Origin: Syntrophomonadaceae bacterium
Lineage (GTDB): Bacteria; Bacillota; Dethiobacteria; DTU022
Assembly (NCBI GenBank): GCA_007119965.1
Contig: SKOR01000049.1
Location: 1 to 36,820, forward strand
Reading direction: 5' to 3'
Length of the DNA stretch: 36,820 bases
In this document: piece by piece, positions 1-7,828 of the stretch
Numbering within the stretch: position 1 is the first letter of the stretch
Layout of the letters: each line of letters starts with the position of its first letter
The notes under the pieces: generated by a model
Seen by the model: only the letters and a program-made list of their open reading frames with translations
Told to the model about the DNA's origin: nothing
Databases searched by the model: none
Made by a program: the position numbers and the translations under genes

Positions 1-161
1 TCTTTCCCCCGGCCGGGGAAAGGAGGGATGCGCTGCTTTTATTTAAGCAGCGAGTGCGTAATTAGGTTTGGCGTTTATAGCCGTTCCATGTTTTATCCAG
101 GGCATGGTCCTGGACTTGCCGCTCCTGCTTCCAAAACCCCCGTCGAATCCAAAACGCCCCC
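1..161 (-). ncRNA. ssrA: tmRNA (ssrA), 5' half; 3' half lies beyond the left edge
   Basis: Transfer-messenger RNA rescues stalled ribosomes together with SmpB, adding a degradation tag to the unfinished protein. The minus strand at 161 begins GGGGGCGTTTTGGATTCGAC, which is the diagnostic 5' end of tmRNA (half of the tRNA-like domain). About 90 bases downstream a short frame, 72 to 43, reads GCC AAA CCT AAT TAC GCA CTC GCT GCT TAA, giving the tag AKPNYALAA with the usual YALAA end. The stop codon falls in a hairpin (CGCTGCTT/AAGCAGCG, about 52 to 31), as expected of helix 5, and a GC-rich CCCC/GGGG stem of the pseudoknot region follows at the window edge. The 3' tRNA-like half is not in the window. 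Its position just after smpB and its own promoter agree with the call. Confidence 0.95.
43..72 (-). other. tmRNA tag-peptide reading frame (AKPNYALAA, stop TAA)
   Basis: This is the internal message of the tmRNA. The resume codon is inferred to be GCC at 72-70, after the sequence ATAAAC. The encoded tag has nine residues plus the alanine carried by the tmRNA itself. The YALAA tail is the type recognised by ClpXP-like proteases in other bacteria. The exact resume codon is an inference from alignment in memory, not something the sequence proves. Confidence 0.8.
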
Positions 162-200
162 GAGGCTTTGTACTCTTTTCTCAAACTTCCTTACACCTAC

Positions 201-229
201 AGTATACAGGAATAGCGGTCTATTTTCAA
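201..229 (-). promoter_or_regulatory. Sigma-A promoter of ssrA
   Basis: On the minus strand TTGAAA (229-224) and TATACT (206-201) are separated by exactly 17 bases, each one base from consensus. Transcription would start near 195-193, about 30 bases before the mature tmRNA 5' end at 161, leaving a short leader for RNase processing. It is the best sigma-A promoter match in the window. Confidence 0.85.
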
Positions 230-238
230 CCTCGCGTC

Positions 239-284
239 CTGCGGTCAGAAGTGCTGCCCGGGTCGGAGCCCGGGTTTTCCGCAG
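239..284 (-). other. Nested inverted repeat between smpB and ssrA
   Basis: Immediately after the smpB stop, CTGCGG (284-279) pairs with CCGCAG (244-239), enclosing a perfect CCCGGG/CCCGGG hairpin (274-257, six-base loop). No T-tract follows, so it is not a standard intrinsic terminator. It may protect the smpB mRNA 3' end or weaken read-through into ssrA. Confidence 0.5.
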
Positions 285-286
285 GG

Positions 287-745
287 TTACTCCTGCTTTT
301 GCCTTTGGCGAAATTCTCTTTCCACTTCTCGCTTGCTGTCCCTTTCGGCTATGTCCCGCCTTTTGTCATAAAGTTTTTTGCCACGGGCCAGGCCGAGTTC
401 AATCTTGATCAGGCTTTTCCTGAAGTATATTTTCAAAGGGATCAGGGCATAGCCCTTTTCCTGGATCTTGCCGGTCAGCCGCCCGATTTCGCTTTTATGC
501 ATCAACAGTTTCCTGACGCGCAGCGGTTCATGATTAAAACGGTTGCCGGGATCGTAAGGGCTGATATGCATGTTATACAAGAATAACTCGCCATCTTCAA
601 CCTTCGCAAAACTATCTTTAAGGTTGACCCTCGTATTTCGCACAGACTTAACCTCGGTGCCGGTTAACACGATACCGGCTTCATAGGTTTCTTCAATGTG
701 ATAGTCGTGCCATGCCTTGCGGTTTTTGCTGATCACTTTTTCCAC
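287..745 (-). CDS. smpB: SsrA-binding protein SmpB
   Basis: SmpB binds the tRNA-like domain of tmRNA and delivers it to stalled ribosomes. The 152-residue length is typical. The family signatures are visible: [11 protein letters not shown] near residues 5-15, [13 protein letters not shown] near 24-36, LYNMHISPY near 56-64, and [15 protein letters not shown] near 122-136, followed by a basic C-terminal tail ([14 protein letters not shown]) that enters the mRNA channel. Translation starts at GTG (745-743), ten bases after a GGAGA site. It lies directly upstream of ssrA, its functional partner, and downstream of rnr; this rnr-smpB-ssrA order is common in Bacillota. The nitroreductase gene separates it from rnr by one gene. 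Confidence 0.97.
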   Translation of the reverse strand: MEKVISKNRKAWHDYHIEETYEAGIVLTGTEVKSVRNTRVNLKDSFAKVEDGELFLYNMHISPYDPGNRFNHEPLRVRKLLMHKSEIGRLTGKIQEKGYALIPLKIYFRKSLIKIELGLARGKKLYDKRRDIAERDSKREVEREFRQRQKQE

Positions 746-840
746 GATAGCTGCTTCTCCATTAACCGGATTTTTTCAACACTGTAAGGCAAGTATGTTT
801 CTGTTTAACGTACAGAAAATGAAACTGCCCGGAACTGATG

Positions 841-1380
841 TTATTTAACCGCGTTCCCCCACTGCTCCGTGTAGGCGATCTCCTCTAAATCCTTGCGGGG
901 CCGCGCGGAAGGCTGTTTTTGCGGCACACCCAGCGGTGTTAGGGCTACTACCCGGTAATTATTTGGAACTGCGCAGGTTGAGCGGACCTTTTCTTCATTA
1001 AACCAGGCTACCCAGCAGGTACCCAGGCCCTCGGCATGGGCAGCCAGCATCAACTGCTGCAGGGCCAAACCTGCATCCAGCAGGTAATAATCTTTGCCGT
1101 CCTGTTTGCCCGATGCCTCCGGGTCGGCACATAAGACTAAGACGATCGGGGCCGTTTCACCAACAGCCCTTTTTGCCGGGTTATTATCTGGCATACTGTC
1201 AGCAAGCTGCTTTTTTCTTTCCGGCTCACGGACAACAATAAATCTCCAGCACTGCTGATTTTTCCAGGAAGGAGCAACCCGGGCCGCATCCAGTAGTTTC
1301 TCCAAAACCTGGTCAGATACCTTGTCCGGCTTATACTTACGAACACTGCGCCTGTTCTCTAAAATTTCATAAATGCCCAT
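841..1380 (-). CDS. Nitroreductase-family FMN oxidoreductase
   Basis: A small flavoprotein of the nitroreductase family, likely cytosolic and dimeric, with FMN as cofactor; the physiological substrate cannot be told from sequence. Family marks are the N-terminal ENRRSVRKY segment (FMN phosphate binding), APSWKNQQCWRFIVV near residue 35, a central LLDAGLALQQLMLAAHAEGLGTCW block, and the conserved ending around ALTPLGVPQKQPSARPRKDLEEI. The length, about 179 residues, is at the short end of the family. I chose ATG at 1380; GTG at 1386 is in frame and also possible, because the AGGA ribosome site lies 10 bases from the ATG and 4 from the GTG. It sits between rnr and smpB and probably shares their transcript, although its chemistry is unrelated. 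Confidence 0.9.
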   Translation of the reverse strand: MGIYEILENRRSVRKYKPDKVSDQVLEKLLDAARVAPSWKNQQCWRFIVVREPERKKQLADSMPDNNPAKRAVGETAPIVLVLCADPEASGKQDGKDYYLLDAGLALQQLMLAAHAEGLGTCWVAWFNEEKVRSTCAVPNNYRVVALTPLGVPQKQPSARPRKDLEEIAYTEQWGNAVK

Positions 1381-1426
1381 GATCACTACATCCTGTCTAA
1401 ACTCTGTAAAAACGGCAGTTCAAGCT

Positions 1427-3580
1427 TTACTCAGATTCTACAGGGGCAAAGGTAACTTTGCCTTCTTCACGGTTGGCCCGGACAACCTGAACATCAATCA
1501 TGTCACCCAGCCGATAGGTTTTACGGGTTCTCTCCCCGACCAGGGCTGCTGCTTTTTCATTATAGAAGTAATAATCGTCACCGAGATCACTGATCGGGAT
1601 CATCCCTTCGACGGTGTTATCCAATTCGACAAAAATACCAAAGTTGGCCACTCCGTTGATAATACCCGTGTACACTTCACCCAGTTTTTGTTCCATGTAC
1701 TGGGCTTTTTTAATCTCAATACTGGCCCTTTCTGCTTCAACTGCAGCCCGCTCTCTTTCAGATGATTGAACGGCAATACCGGGAAGGCGAGATTCCAGGC
1801 GCTTTATTCTCTCTGCCGAGAACCCCCCGCCTGCAACCTGCTGCTTTAATATGCGGTGCACTACCAGGTCGGGGTAACGTCTGATTGGTGAAGTAAAATG
1901 GCAATAACTCCCGGAAGCCAGTCCATAATGCCCTTCGTTAGCGGCGCTGTAGCGGGCCTGGGGCAGGGATCGCAGGACCAGGTAACGGACCAACCTTTCT
2001 GTTGGTTCACCCCTGGTTTGCTCCAGCAGACCTTTAAGATGTTTCGGCTTGAGGACTTTTATATTTTTAGCTGCCTCAACGTTCATCAGGGTCAGCGTTT
2101 CCCTTAACAGCAATAATTTTTCTTCGGTAGGGACAGCATGCACGCGGTAGAGGCAGGGCAGTTCCTGCTCACCGAGGTACTCAGCCACTGTTTCGTTACA
2201 ATAGATCATAAACTCTTCAATCAGCGATTCGGAACGCCCCATAGTCCTTTTTTCGATCGATACCGGAATGCCATCATCGTCTACTTTAATCTTTGCTTCC
2301 GGGAGGTCAAGATCCAGGGTGCCCCGTTCCAGGCGCCGTCTGCGCAGCACATCGGCAAGAAGATCCATTTGATCAATCATTTCCGGAACCGCGTCTTCCC
2401 CAAAAGTTTTGCTCTCCTTTTTATCGGCAAGGTAGGCTTCAACCTGCTGGTAGGTTAGGCGCTCAGTCACTTTAATCAGGCTGGGGAAAAATTGCGCATC
2501 GGTTAATTCGCCCTGCGCATCAAGTTCCATGATCACGCTCATTGCCAGACGGTCCCTGCCTGCCTGCAGGCTGCATAAATGTTCCGAAAGAGCGGGAGGC
2601 AGCATATGGATAACCCGGTCAACAAGGTATATACTGGTTCCCCTCTTTAGCGCTTCACGGTCGAGGGGCTTCCCTTCGCGCACGTAGTGTGAAACATCGG
2701 CGATATGGACTCCCAGGCGAAAGCCCCCCCGATCCAGAGGCTCTATAGAAACGGCATCGTCGAAATCACGGGCTGTCTCGTCATCAATTGTTACCATTTT
2801 CAGGTCACGCAGGTCTTTCCGGCCCGGTTCATCGACTTGTTGTGAAATTTCTTCTTCGCCGGGCAGCGCTTGAACTTCTTTTAAAACCTGGGGAGGGTGT
2901 TTCCCGGGCAGTTCAAAACGGTGTTTAAAGGTTAACCGCTCGGTCTGAATGCTGCCTGGTGCGCCGATATGCTCAACTACTTTCCCCCGGGAGGGCATTT
3001 TGCCATGAACCCATTCTTCAACATCAACGATAACCTTGTCCCCGCTGTCGATATGTTTCATATTCTTCAGCGTAACCTGGACATCCCCGGGAAACCGCTG
3101 GTCATCTGGCGTGACATAATATTTTTTCCCTTCACGCCGCAGGGTCCCTACCAGGCGCCTCTTGCCGCGCTTGAGGATGCCCATTACCGTTCCTTCCCTG
3201 CGCCGCTTGCCTCTTTTCTGATCAAGACGGACGACAACCCTGTCACCATGGGCAGCATCTTTCAGGTTACCCGAGCTGACGAATATGTCCTCATCCTGCA
3301 GATCGGGGCGCAGGAAAGCAAACCCACGCCTGTTACCCTGAAGGACCCCGGTCAGGTAACCTAGTCTGTCAGGCAAACCGTACCGGCCGCTGCCCGTCCT
3401 GATCAGCAGGCCTTCCTGCTGCATTAACTTCATTTCATCAAGCAAGATGTTTTTATCATGCTTCTGCATGTCCAGGGCACTCAGAATCTGCGGCAGGGCA
3501 AGTGATTTCTGATTGCTTTCCCTCAACAACTTTTCAATTTTTGGCCGCAGGTGCGCGGCTGCATTTTTTCGTTTTTTCAA
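1427..3580 (-). CDS. rnr: Ribonuclease R (3'-5' exoribonuclease)
   Basis: RNase R degrades structured RNA from the 3' end and works with tmRNA-SmpB in clearing defective messages. The 717-residue protein shows the expected order: an N-terminal winged-helix region (about 1-70), cold-shock OB folds (about 80-230), the RNB catalytic domain with TIDDETARDFDDAVSI (metal-binding aspartates, near 264-280), and a C-terminal S1 domain with GEVYTGIINGVANFGIFVEL. The start is TTG at 3580; an in-frame TAA lies just upstream, so no earlier start exists. Its ribosome site is weak, since AAGGAG is 13 bases away. The basic Lys-rich tail seen in some homologues is absent; the protein ends soon after the S1 domain. 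A terminator lies between secG and this gene, so some separate transcription is likely. Confidence 0.96.
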   Translation of the reverse strand: MKKRKNAAAHLRPKIEKLLRESNQKSLALPQILSALDMQKHDKNILLDEMKLMQQEGLLIRTGSGRYGLPDRLGYLTGVLQGNRRGFAFLRPDLQDEDIFVSSGNLKDAAHGDRVVVRLDQKRGKRRREGTVMGILKRGKRRLVGTLRREGKKYYVTPDDQRFPGDVQVTLKNMKHIDSGDKVIVDVEEWVHGKMPSRGKVVEHIGAPGSIQTERLTFKHRFELPGKHPPQVLKEVQALPGEEEISQQVDEPGRKDLRDLKMVTIDDETARDFDDAVSIEPLDRGGFRLGVHIADVSHYVREGKPLDREALKRGTSIYLVDRVIHMLPPALSEHLCSLQAGRDRLAMSVIMELDAQGELTDAQFFPSLIKVTERLTYQQVEAYLADKKESKTFGEDAVPEMIDQMDLLADVLRRRRLERGTLDLDLPEAKIKVDDDGIPVSIEKRTMGRSESLIEEFMIYCNETVAEYLGEQELPCLYRVHAVPTEEKLLLLRETLTLMNVEAAKNIKVLKPKHLKGLLEQTRGEPTERLVRYLVLRSLPQARYSAANEGHYGLASGSYCHFTSPIRRYPDLVVHRILKQQVAGGGFSAERIKRLESRLPGIAVQSSERERAAVEAERASIEIKKAQYMEQKLGEVYTGIINGVANFGIFVELDNTVEGMIPISDLGDDYYFYNEKAAALVGERTRKTYRLGDMIDVQVVRANREEGKVTFAPVESE

Positions 3581-3655
3581 TGTTTATGTCCAACTCCTTC
3601 ACTCTCTTCTCTGCAGCCCCCGGGATCGCATACCAGTTTACCGGAAACCTCAAAG

Positions 3656-3671
3656 ATTATACTACTGTCAA
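3656..3671 (-). promoter_or_regulatory. AT-rich promoter-like region upstream of rnr
   Basis: Downstream of the secG terminator the minus strand holds TATAAT (3661-3656) inside a very AT-rich run (about 3700-3656). A perfect TTGACA (3671-3666) lies only four bases before it, so the two cannot form one promoter. The TATAAT may act as a -10 with a poor -35, making rnr-nitroreductase-smpB a unit of its own. Weak evidence. Confidence 0.3.
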
Positions 3672-3703
3672 CTATATATTATAATTATAAGTCCTTTTTC
3701 GCT

Positions 3704-3739
3704 AAATTAAAAGGCAGGGTTGCTTTTCGCTCCCCTGCC
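3704..3739 (-). terminator. Intrinsic terminator after secG
   Basis: GGCAGGG (3739-3733) and CCCTGCC (3719-3713) form a perfect 7-bp stem with a 13-base loop holding an inner GC/GC pair. The stem is followed by TTTTAATTT. This is a good rho-independent terminator 30 bases after the secG stop, separating secG from rnr. Confidence 0.8.
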
Positions 3740-3768
3740 GGTTGAACTTGTTCTGTGAAATTATTGTT

Positions 3769-3993
3769 TTAATTGATCACTACAAGGACAATCGTAAACA
3801 GCATAAAACCCACGGCCACAAAAGTAGTTACCTTACTTAACTTTTCATCCAACCCCTTCTTTTTGCCAACCAGGGACTGCGCGCCGCCGGCAATAGCACC
3901 GAGGCCTGCGCTGCGTCCTGACTGCAAGAGCACACTGGCTATCAGAATAAGGCATACTACCAAATAGATAATTGTTAAAACAGTTCCGACCAT
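3769..3993 (-). CDS. secG: Preprotein translocase subunit SecG
   Basis: SecG is the small third subunit of the SecYEG channel and aids SecA-driven export. The 74-residue length and layout fit: a first membrane helix at about 3-22 (LTIIYLVVCLILIASVLLQS), the conserved cytoplasmic loop SGRSAGLGAIAGGAQSLVGKKKGLDE, and a second helix at about 54-73. It starts at ATG after GGAGGT with an 8-base gap. It follows eno and is headed by its own promoter and closed by a terminator, so it may be largely monocistronic. The secG next to eno and rnr arrangement is common in Bacillota. Confidence 0.95.
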   Translation of the reverse strand: MVGTVLTIIYLVVCLILIASVLLQSGRSAGLGAIAGGAQSLVGKKKGLDEKLSKVTTFVAVGFMLFTIVLVVIN

Positions 3994-4039
3994 GAGTGTC
4001 TACCTCCAATAGATCATCAATAAAAGCTTAGCAACCGAT

Positions 4040-4068
4040 ATTTTAACACATAAAAGCAAGTTTGTAAA
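4040..4068 (-). promoter_or_regulatory. Sigma-A promoter of secG
   Basis: TTTACA (4068-4063) and TAAAAT (4045-4040) on the minus strand are 17 bases apart, and TGT just before the -10 makes it an extended -10 promoter. The start site would be near 4033, about 40 bases before the secG ATG. The rest of the eno-secG interval (4069-4185) shows no clear terminator. Confidence 0.7.
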
Positions 4069-4185
4069 ATCGGGGCCGGTTATATTTTGTTAATCATTGT
4101 ATCTGCCCGGTTAAGCTACAGGTGGTTTCAGGCAGCTAAAAGCGGTAACCCTGAGCCCCCCGGAGACGCGAACAGGTACTATTCA

Positions 4186-5460
4186 TTAAAGTTTCTTCAC
4201 TATTTCACCGGCATAGTGGGCAGAACGGCCCATTTGTTCCTCAATCCTAAGCAGCTGGTTATACTTTTCCACCCTGTCAATGCGGGAAGGCGCCCCGGTT
4301 TTAATCATCCCGGCGTTGGTGCCAACAGCAAGGTCGGCGATAAAGCTGTCAGCCGTTTCGCCTGAGCGGTGCGAGACCATGCAGCTGTATCCCGCCTGGC
4401 GAGCCATAGCCATGGTATCGAGCGTTTCGCTTAATGATCCGATCTGGTTCAACTTAATCAGGATAGAGTTCGCCGTTGCAGATTCTATACCCTTTATAAG
4501 CCGACGCGTATTTGTTACAAAAAGATCATCACCAACCAGCATGGTTTCCTGCCCCATCGCTTCGGTCAGCGTTTTCCAGCCAGTCCAGTCGTCTTCATCC
4601 AGCCCGTCCTCAATGCTGATCAGGGGAAAGCGTGCCACAAGCTGACGGTAATAATCTGTCAGCTCCGCAGGTGAATATGAACTGCCTTCCAGGTGATACG
4701 AACCGTCGCGGTAGAATTCGCTTGCGGCACAGTCGAGGGCCAGGCTGATATCTTCGCCGGGCCGGTAGCCTGCTTTCTTAATCGCCTCGACAATCAATTC
4801 CAGCGCCGCTTCGCTTGATTCGATGTCGGGGGCAAAACCTCCCTCATCACCGACATTTGTATTCAGGCCGCGGTCCTGTAAAATCGCCTTGAGGTTATGA
4901 AACACCTCGGTCCCCATTTGCAGCGCTGCACTAAAGCTGTCCGCGCCATGCGGGACAATCATAAATTCCTGGATATCCATGTTGTTATCGGCATGTTCAC
5001 CGCCATTCAGGATGTTCATGAAGGGAACCGGTAACATAGAGGCGCCAAGGCCTCCTATATAGCGATAGAGGGGCAGATCAAGCATTGCCGATGCTGCCCG
5101 CGCTGCAGCAAGGGAAACCCCCAGTATGGCATTTGCTCCGATCCGCGATTTATTATCGGTGCCGTCAAGTTCAATCATCAGGCGATCAAGGCCGCTTTGT
5201 TCAAGCACATTCTGATCTCTCAGTTCTGGGGCCAGGATCTCGTTAACATGTCGAACAGCCGATTTAACTCCCCTGCCCATGTAGCGCTTTTCATCTGCGT
5301 CCCGCAGCTCGACTGCTTCGAAAACCCCGGTCGAGGCACCTGAAGGAACAGCAGCACGGCCGGTCCAACCACCCTGCAGCTGAATATCTACTTCCAGGGT
5401 CGGGTTGCCGCGCGAGTCAAGGATTTCCCTCGCTTTGATTAATTCAATTCTTTCTTCCAT
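4186..5460 (-). CDS. eno: Enolase (phosphopyruvate hydratase)
   Basis: Enolase interconverts 2-phosphoglycerate and phosphoenolpyruvate in glycolysis. The 424-residue protein matches the family from end to end: [16 protein letters not shown] at the start, the mobile loop PSGASTG near residue 40, NGGEHADNN near 152, metal ligands in [21 protein letters not shown] and VGDDLFVTN, the catalytic lysine in [10 protein letters not shown], and the signature [23 protein letters not shown] at 5460 follows a GGAGGG site. It is 14 bases downstream of gpmI, so the two are cotranscribed as the end of the pgk-tpiA-gpmI-eno operon. Confidence 0.98.
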   Translation of the reverse strand: MEERIELIKAREILDSRGNPTLEVDIQLQGGWTGRAAVPSGASTGVFEAVELRDADEKRYMGRGVKSAVRHVNEILAPELRDQNVLEQSGLDRLMIELDGTDNKSRIGANAILGVSLAAARAASAMLDLPLYRYIGGLGASMLPVPFMNILNGGEHADNNMDIQEFMIVPHGADSFSAALQMGTEVFHNLKAILQDRGLNTNVGDEGGFAPDIESSEAALELIVEAIKKAGYRPGEDISLALDCAASEFYRDGSYHLEGSSYSPAELTDYYRQLVARFPLISIEDGLDEDDWTGWKTLTEAMGQETMLVGDDLFVTNTRRLIKGIESATANSILIKLNQIGSLSETLDTMAMARQAGYSCMVSHRSGETADSFIADLAVGTNAGMIKTGAPSRIDRVEKYNQLLRIEEQMGRSAHYAGEIVKKL

Positions 5461-5474
5461 CCTTATCCCTCCCT

Positions 5475-7007
5475 TTACTTCTTAACCAACATGCTTTTTC
5501 CGGTCATTTCAGGCGGGGGGGCAATCCCGGCCAATTCCAAGATGGTAGGGGCGACATCAGCAAGGATGCCCTTTTCCCGCAGCTGGTGTTTTTCACTGTC
5601 GAGCAGCAGAAACGGCACGGGGTTTGAGCTGTGGGCAGTAAGGGTTTCACCGTCCCGATCTTTCATTTCTTCTGCGTTGCCGTGATCGGCGCAGATCAGT
5701 ACGGCCCAGCCGTGGGTTAGGGCTTCGGCCGCTACCGCCCCTACTCCCCTGTCTACAGCTTCAACGGCTTTAACAGCAGCGCTGATGAACCCAGAATGCC
5801 CGACCATGTCGGCATTGGCATAGTTGGCAACAATCAATTGGTGCTGATTTTTCTTTATAGTGTCTATGATCCGATCGGTTAGTTCAGGAGCGCTCATCTC
5901 GGGCTGGAGATCATAAGTTTTCACATGCGGAGATGGAACCATAATCCGATCTTCACCGGCAAATTTTTTCTCGCGGCCCCCACTGAAGAAAAATGTAACA
6001 TGAGCATACTTTTCAGTTTCGGCAATTCTTATCTGGGCCAGGTTGTTCCCGGCATATACCTCTCCAAGAGTCATTTCCAGGTCATCAAGGGTAAAGGCCA
6101 CAGACAGCGGGAGTTTCCTGTCATATTCTGTAAGGGTTACCAGGCGGGGGCGCGGCGGTTCCGCTCCGCGATCGAAATGGTTAAATACTTCCTCGGCAAA
6201 AGCACGTGTGATCTGGCGGGTCCTGTCTGGCCTGAAGTTGAAGAATATCATACTATCCTCGGAACGAACAGCGGTTACCGGCTGCCCTTCCCTGTCGACG
6301 ATTACAGTTGGCTGAACAAATTCATCCCCTTCTCCGCGGTCGTAGGCAGCTTCCAGTGCTTCGATCGGATCGGCAGCCTGCAGCCCCTCTCCCCTGGCAT
6401 AAGCTTTGTAAGCCCTTTCAATCCTGTCCCAGCGCTGATCGCGATCCATGGCATAATAACGACCGCATATTGTGGCCACGCAGCCGTTCTGATATTCCCT
6501 GCAGAGTTGCTCCAGTTTTTCAAGAAAAGGCCTGGCCCCATAAGGAACTGTATCGCGGCCGTCTAAAATAGCATGGACGAAGACTTTTTTAATTTTTTCG
6601 CGGCGGCCCATCTCCAACAGGGCCAGCAGGTGATCAAAATGACTGTGCACCCCCCCGTCAGATACAAGGCCGATTAGGTGCAGGGCACTGTCATCTTCCC
6701 TGACCCGGGCCATGGCTTCTGATAAGACAGGGTTCTTATAAAACTCGCCGGACTCGATACACTGACCGATCCTGGTCAGTTCCTGGGGGACAATCCGGCC
6801 GGCGCCAAGATTGAGGTGGCCTACTTCCGAGTTGCCCATCTGACCGGGCGGCAGACCAACTGCTTCACCAGCAGCATCGAGCAGCGCCGAGGAGTGTCCT
6901 TCATAAAGACGGTCCATATGCGGTGTATGCGCCATACGGATTGCATTGCCTGTTTCATGCTCACTGCAGCCCCAGCCATCGAGAATAACCAGAAGAACTT
7001 TTTTCAA
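5475..7007 (-). CDS. gpmI: 2,3-bisphosphoglycerate-independent phosphoglycerate mutase
   Basis: This Mn-dependent mutase interconverts 3- and 2-phosphoglycerate. The 510-residue length is typical. It has the alkaline-phosphatase-fold metal site DGWG (10-13), the phosphoryl-accepting serine in [15 protein letters not shown] (Ser60), [35 protein letters not shown] and the second metal site [10 protein letters not shown]. The start is TTG at 7007, overlapping the tpiA stop as TTGA, with AAGGCGG seven bases upstream; the overlap suggests translational coupling to tpiA. Confidence 0.97.
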   Translation of the reverse strand: MKKVLLVILDGWGCSEHETGNAIRMAHTPHMDRLYEGHSSALLDAAGEAVGLPPGQMGNSEVGHLNLGAGRIVPQELTRIGQCIESGEFYKNPVLSEAMARVREDDSALHLIGLVSDGGVHSHFDHLLALLEMGRREKIKKVFVHAILDGRDTVPYGARPFLEKLEQLCREYQNGCVATICGRYYAMDRDQRWDRIERAYKAYARGEGLQAADPIEALEAAYDRGEGDEFVQPTVIVDREGQPVTAVRSEDSMIFFNFRPDRTRQITRAFAEEVFNHFDRGAEPPRPRLVTLTEYDRKLPLSVAFTLDDLEMTLGEVYAGNNLAQIRIAETEKYAHVTFFFSGGREKKFAGEDRIMVPSPHVKTYDLQPEMSAPELTDRIIDTIKKNQHQLIVANYANADMVGHSGFISAAVKAVEAVDRGVGAVAAEALTHGWAVLICADHGNAEEMKDRDGETLTAHSSNPVPFLLLDSEKHQLREKGILADVAPTILELAGIAPPPEMTGKSMLVKK

Positions 7008-7771
7008 GTGATAACCGCCTTTCGGGCAGCCTGGATGAGTGAGCTAAAAGACTCAACCTCCAGGCTTGCTCCGCCGACCAGGGCACCATGCACTGAAGGC
7101 AGCACTGTAAAAGAACCGATGTTTTCTGCTTTTACACTGCCGCCGTAGAGGATGCGGGTACTTTCCGCTAATTTGGCCCCAAGCTTATCTTTTAAATATG
7201 AACGGATCAGGACTGCTGCTTCTTGCGCATCTTCAACTGAGGCAGCTTTACCGGTTCCTATCGCCCAGACCGGTTCGTAAGCCAGAACCAGGCCGGAGAG
7301 TTTATGCGGATCCTGGTCTTCCAGGGCTCCTGAGAGCTGTTTTTCAATTACTTTTTTTGTGATTCCCTGCTCCCGCTCTGCTTCAGTTTCACCGACGCAG
7401 AGTACTGGCTTCAAACCGTTATCCAGGGCTGCTTCAAGTTTACGGCGCACCTGGGAATCGTCTTCGCCCATCAGATGGCGCCTCTCGGAATGACCGATAA
7501 TCACATACTCGACCCCGAATTCAAGCAGCATATTCGCCGAGACTTCACCTGTCCGGGCCCCCTGCGATTCCCAGTGCATGTTCTGGGCTCCCAGTTTTAT
7601 AGAACTAGCCTCCAGTGCGATTGCCGCAGCCGACAGGGCAGTAAATGGAGGGCAGATCAAAACTTCCACCCCTTCAAAGTCAGCTTCCATTTGGCGGATA
7701 GCGCGGCAGTACTCAGTAGTTTCAACTGCTGTTTTATGCATTTTCCAGTTGGCAGCAATGATTTGCTTCAT
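7004..7771 (-). CDS. tpiA: Triosephosphate isomerase
   Basis: TIM interconverts dihydroxyacetone phosphate and glyceraldehyde 3-phosphate. The 255-residue protein has the N-terminal AANWKMHK with catalytic Lys10, the electrophilic histidine in IIGHSERRHLMGE, the catalytic glutamate in LAYEPVWAIGTGKAAS (this also holds the mobile loop 6), and the phosphate-binding ILYGGSVKAEN. ATG at 7771 is preceded by GGGAGG. The gene follows pgk after a 57-base gap with a strong hairpin and overlaps gpmI by four bases. Confidence 0.98.
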   Translation of the reverse strand: MKQIIAANWKMHKTAVETTEYCRAIRQMEADFEGVEVLICPPFTALSAAAIALEASSIKLGAQNMHWESQGARTGEVSANMLLEFGVEYVIIGHSERRHLMGEDDSQVRRKLEAALDNGLKPVLCVGETEAEREQGITKKVIEKQLSGALEDQDPHKLSGLVLAYEPVWAIGTGKAASVEDAQEAAVLIRSYLKDKLGAKLAESTRILYGGSVKAENIGSFTVLPSVHGALVGGASLEVESFSSLIQAARKAVIT

Positions 7772-7791
7772 TATTGTATCCTCCCTGCAGG

Positions 7792-7820
7792 CCGGCCGGG
7801 GTTAGCGCTCCCCCGGCCGG
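7792..7820 (-). other. Perfect 10-bp hairpin between pgk and tpiA
   Basis: CCGGCCGGGG (7820-7811) and CCCCGGCCGG (7801-7792) form a perfect all-GC 10-bp stem with a nine-base loop. The downstream bases are CCTGCAGGGAGG, with no T-tract, so it does not look like a terminator. It sits just before the tpiA ribosome site and may set mRNA stability or processing inside the operon. Confidence 0.7.
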
Positions 7821-7828
7821 TTATTTGG

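Noticed and set aside
68-586. Long plus-strand frames opposite smpB, ssrA and other genes
   Set aside because: They lie antisense to well-recognised genes, show low-complexity or chance composition, and have no ribosome sites.
3656-3671. TTGACA and TATAAT together as a strong rnr promoter
   Set aside because: They are four bases apart instead of about 17, so they cannot serve as one -35/-10 pair.
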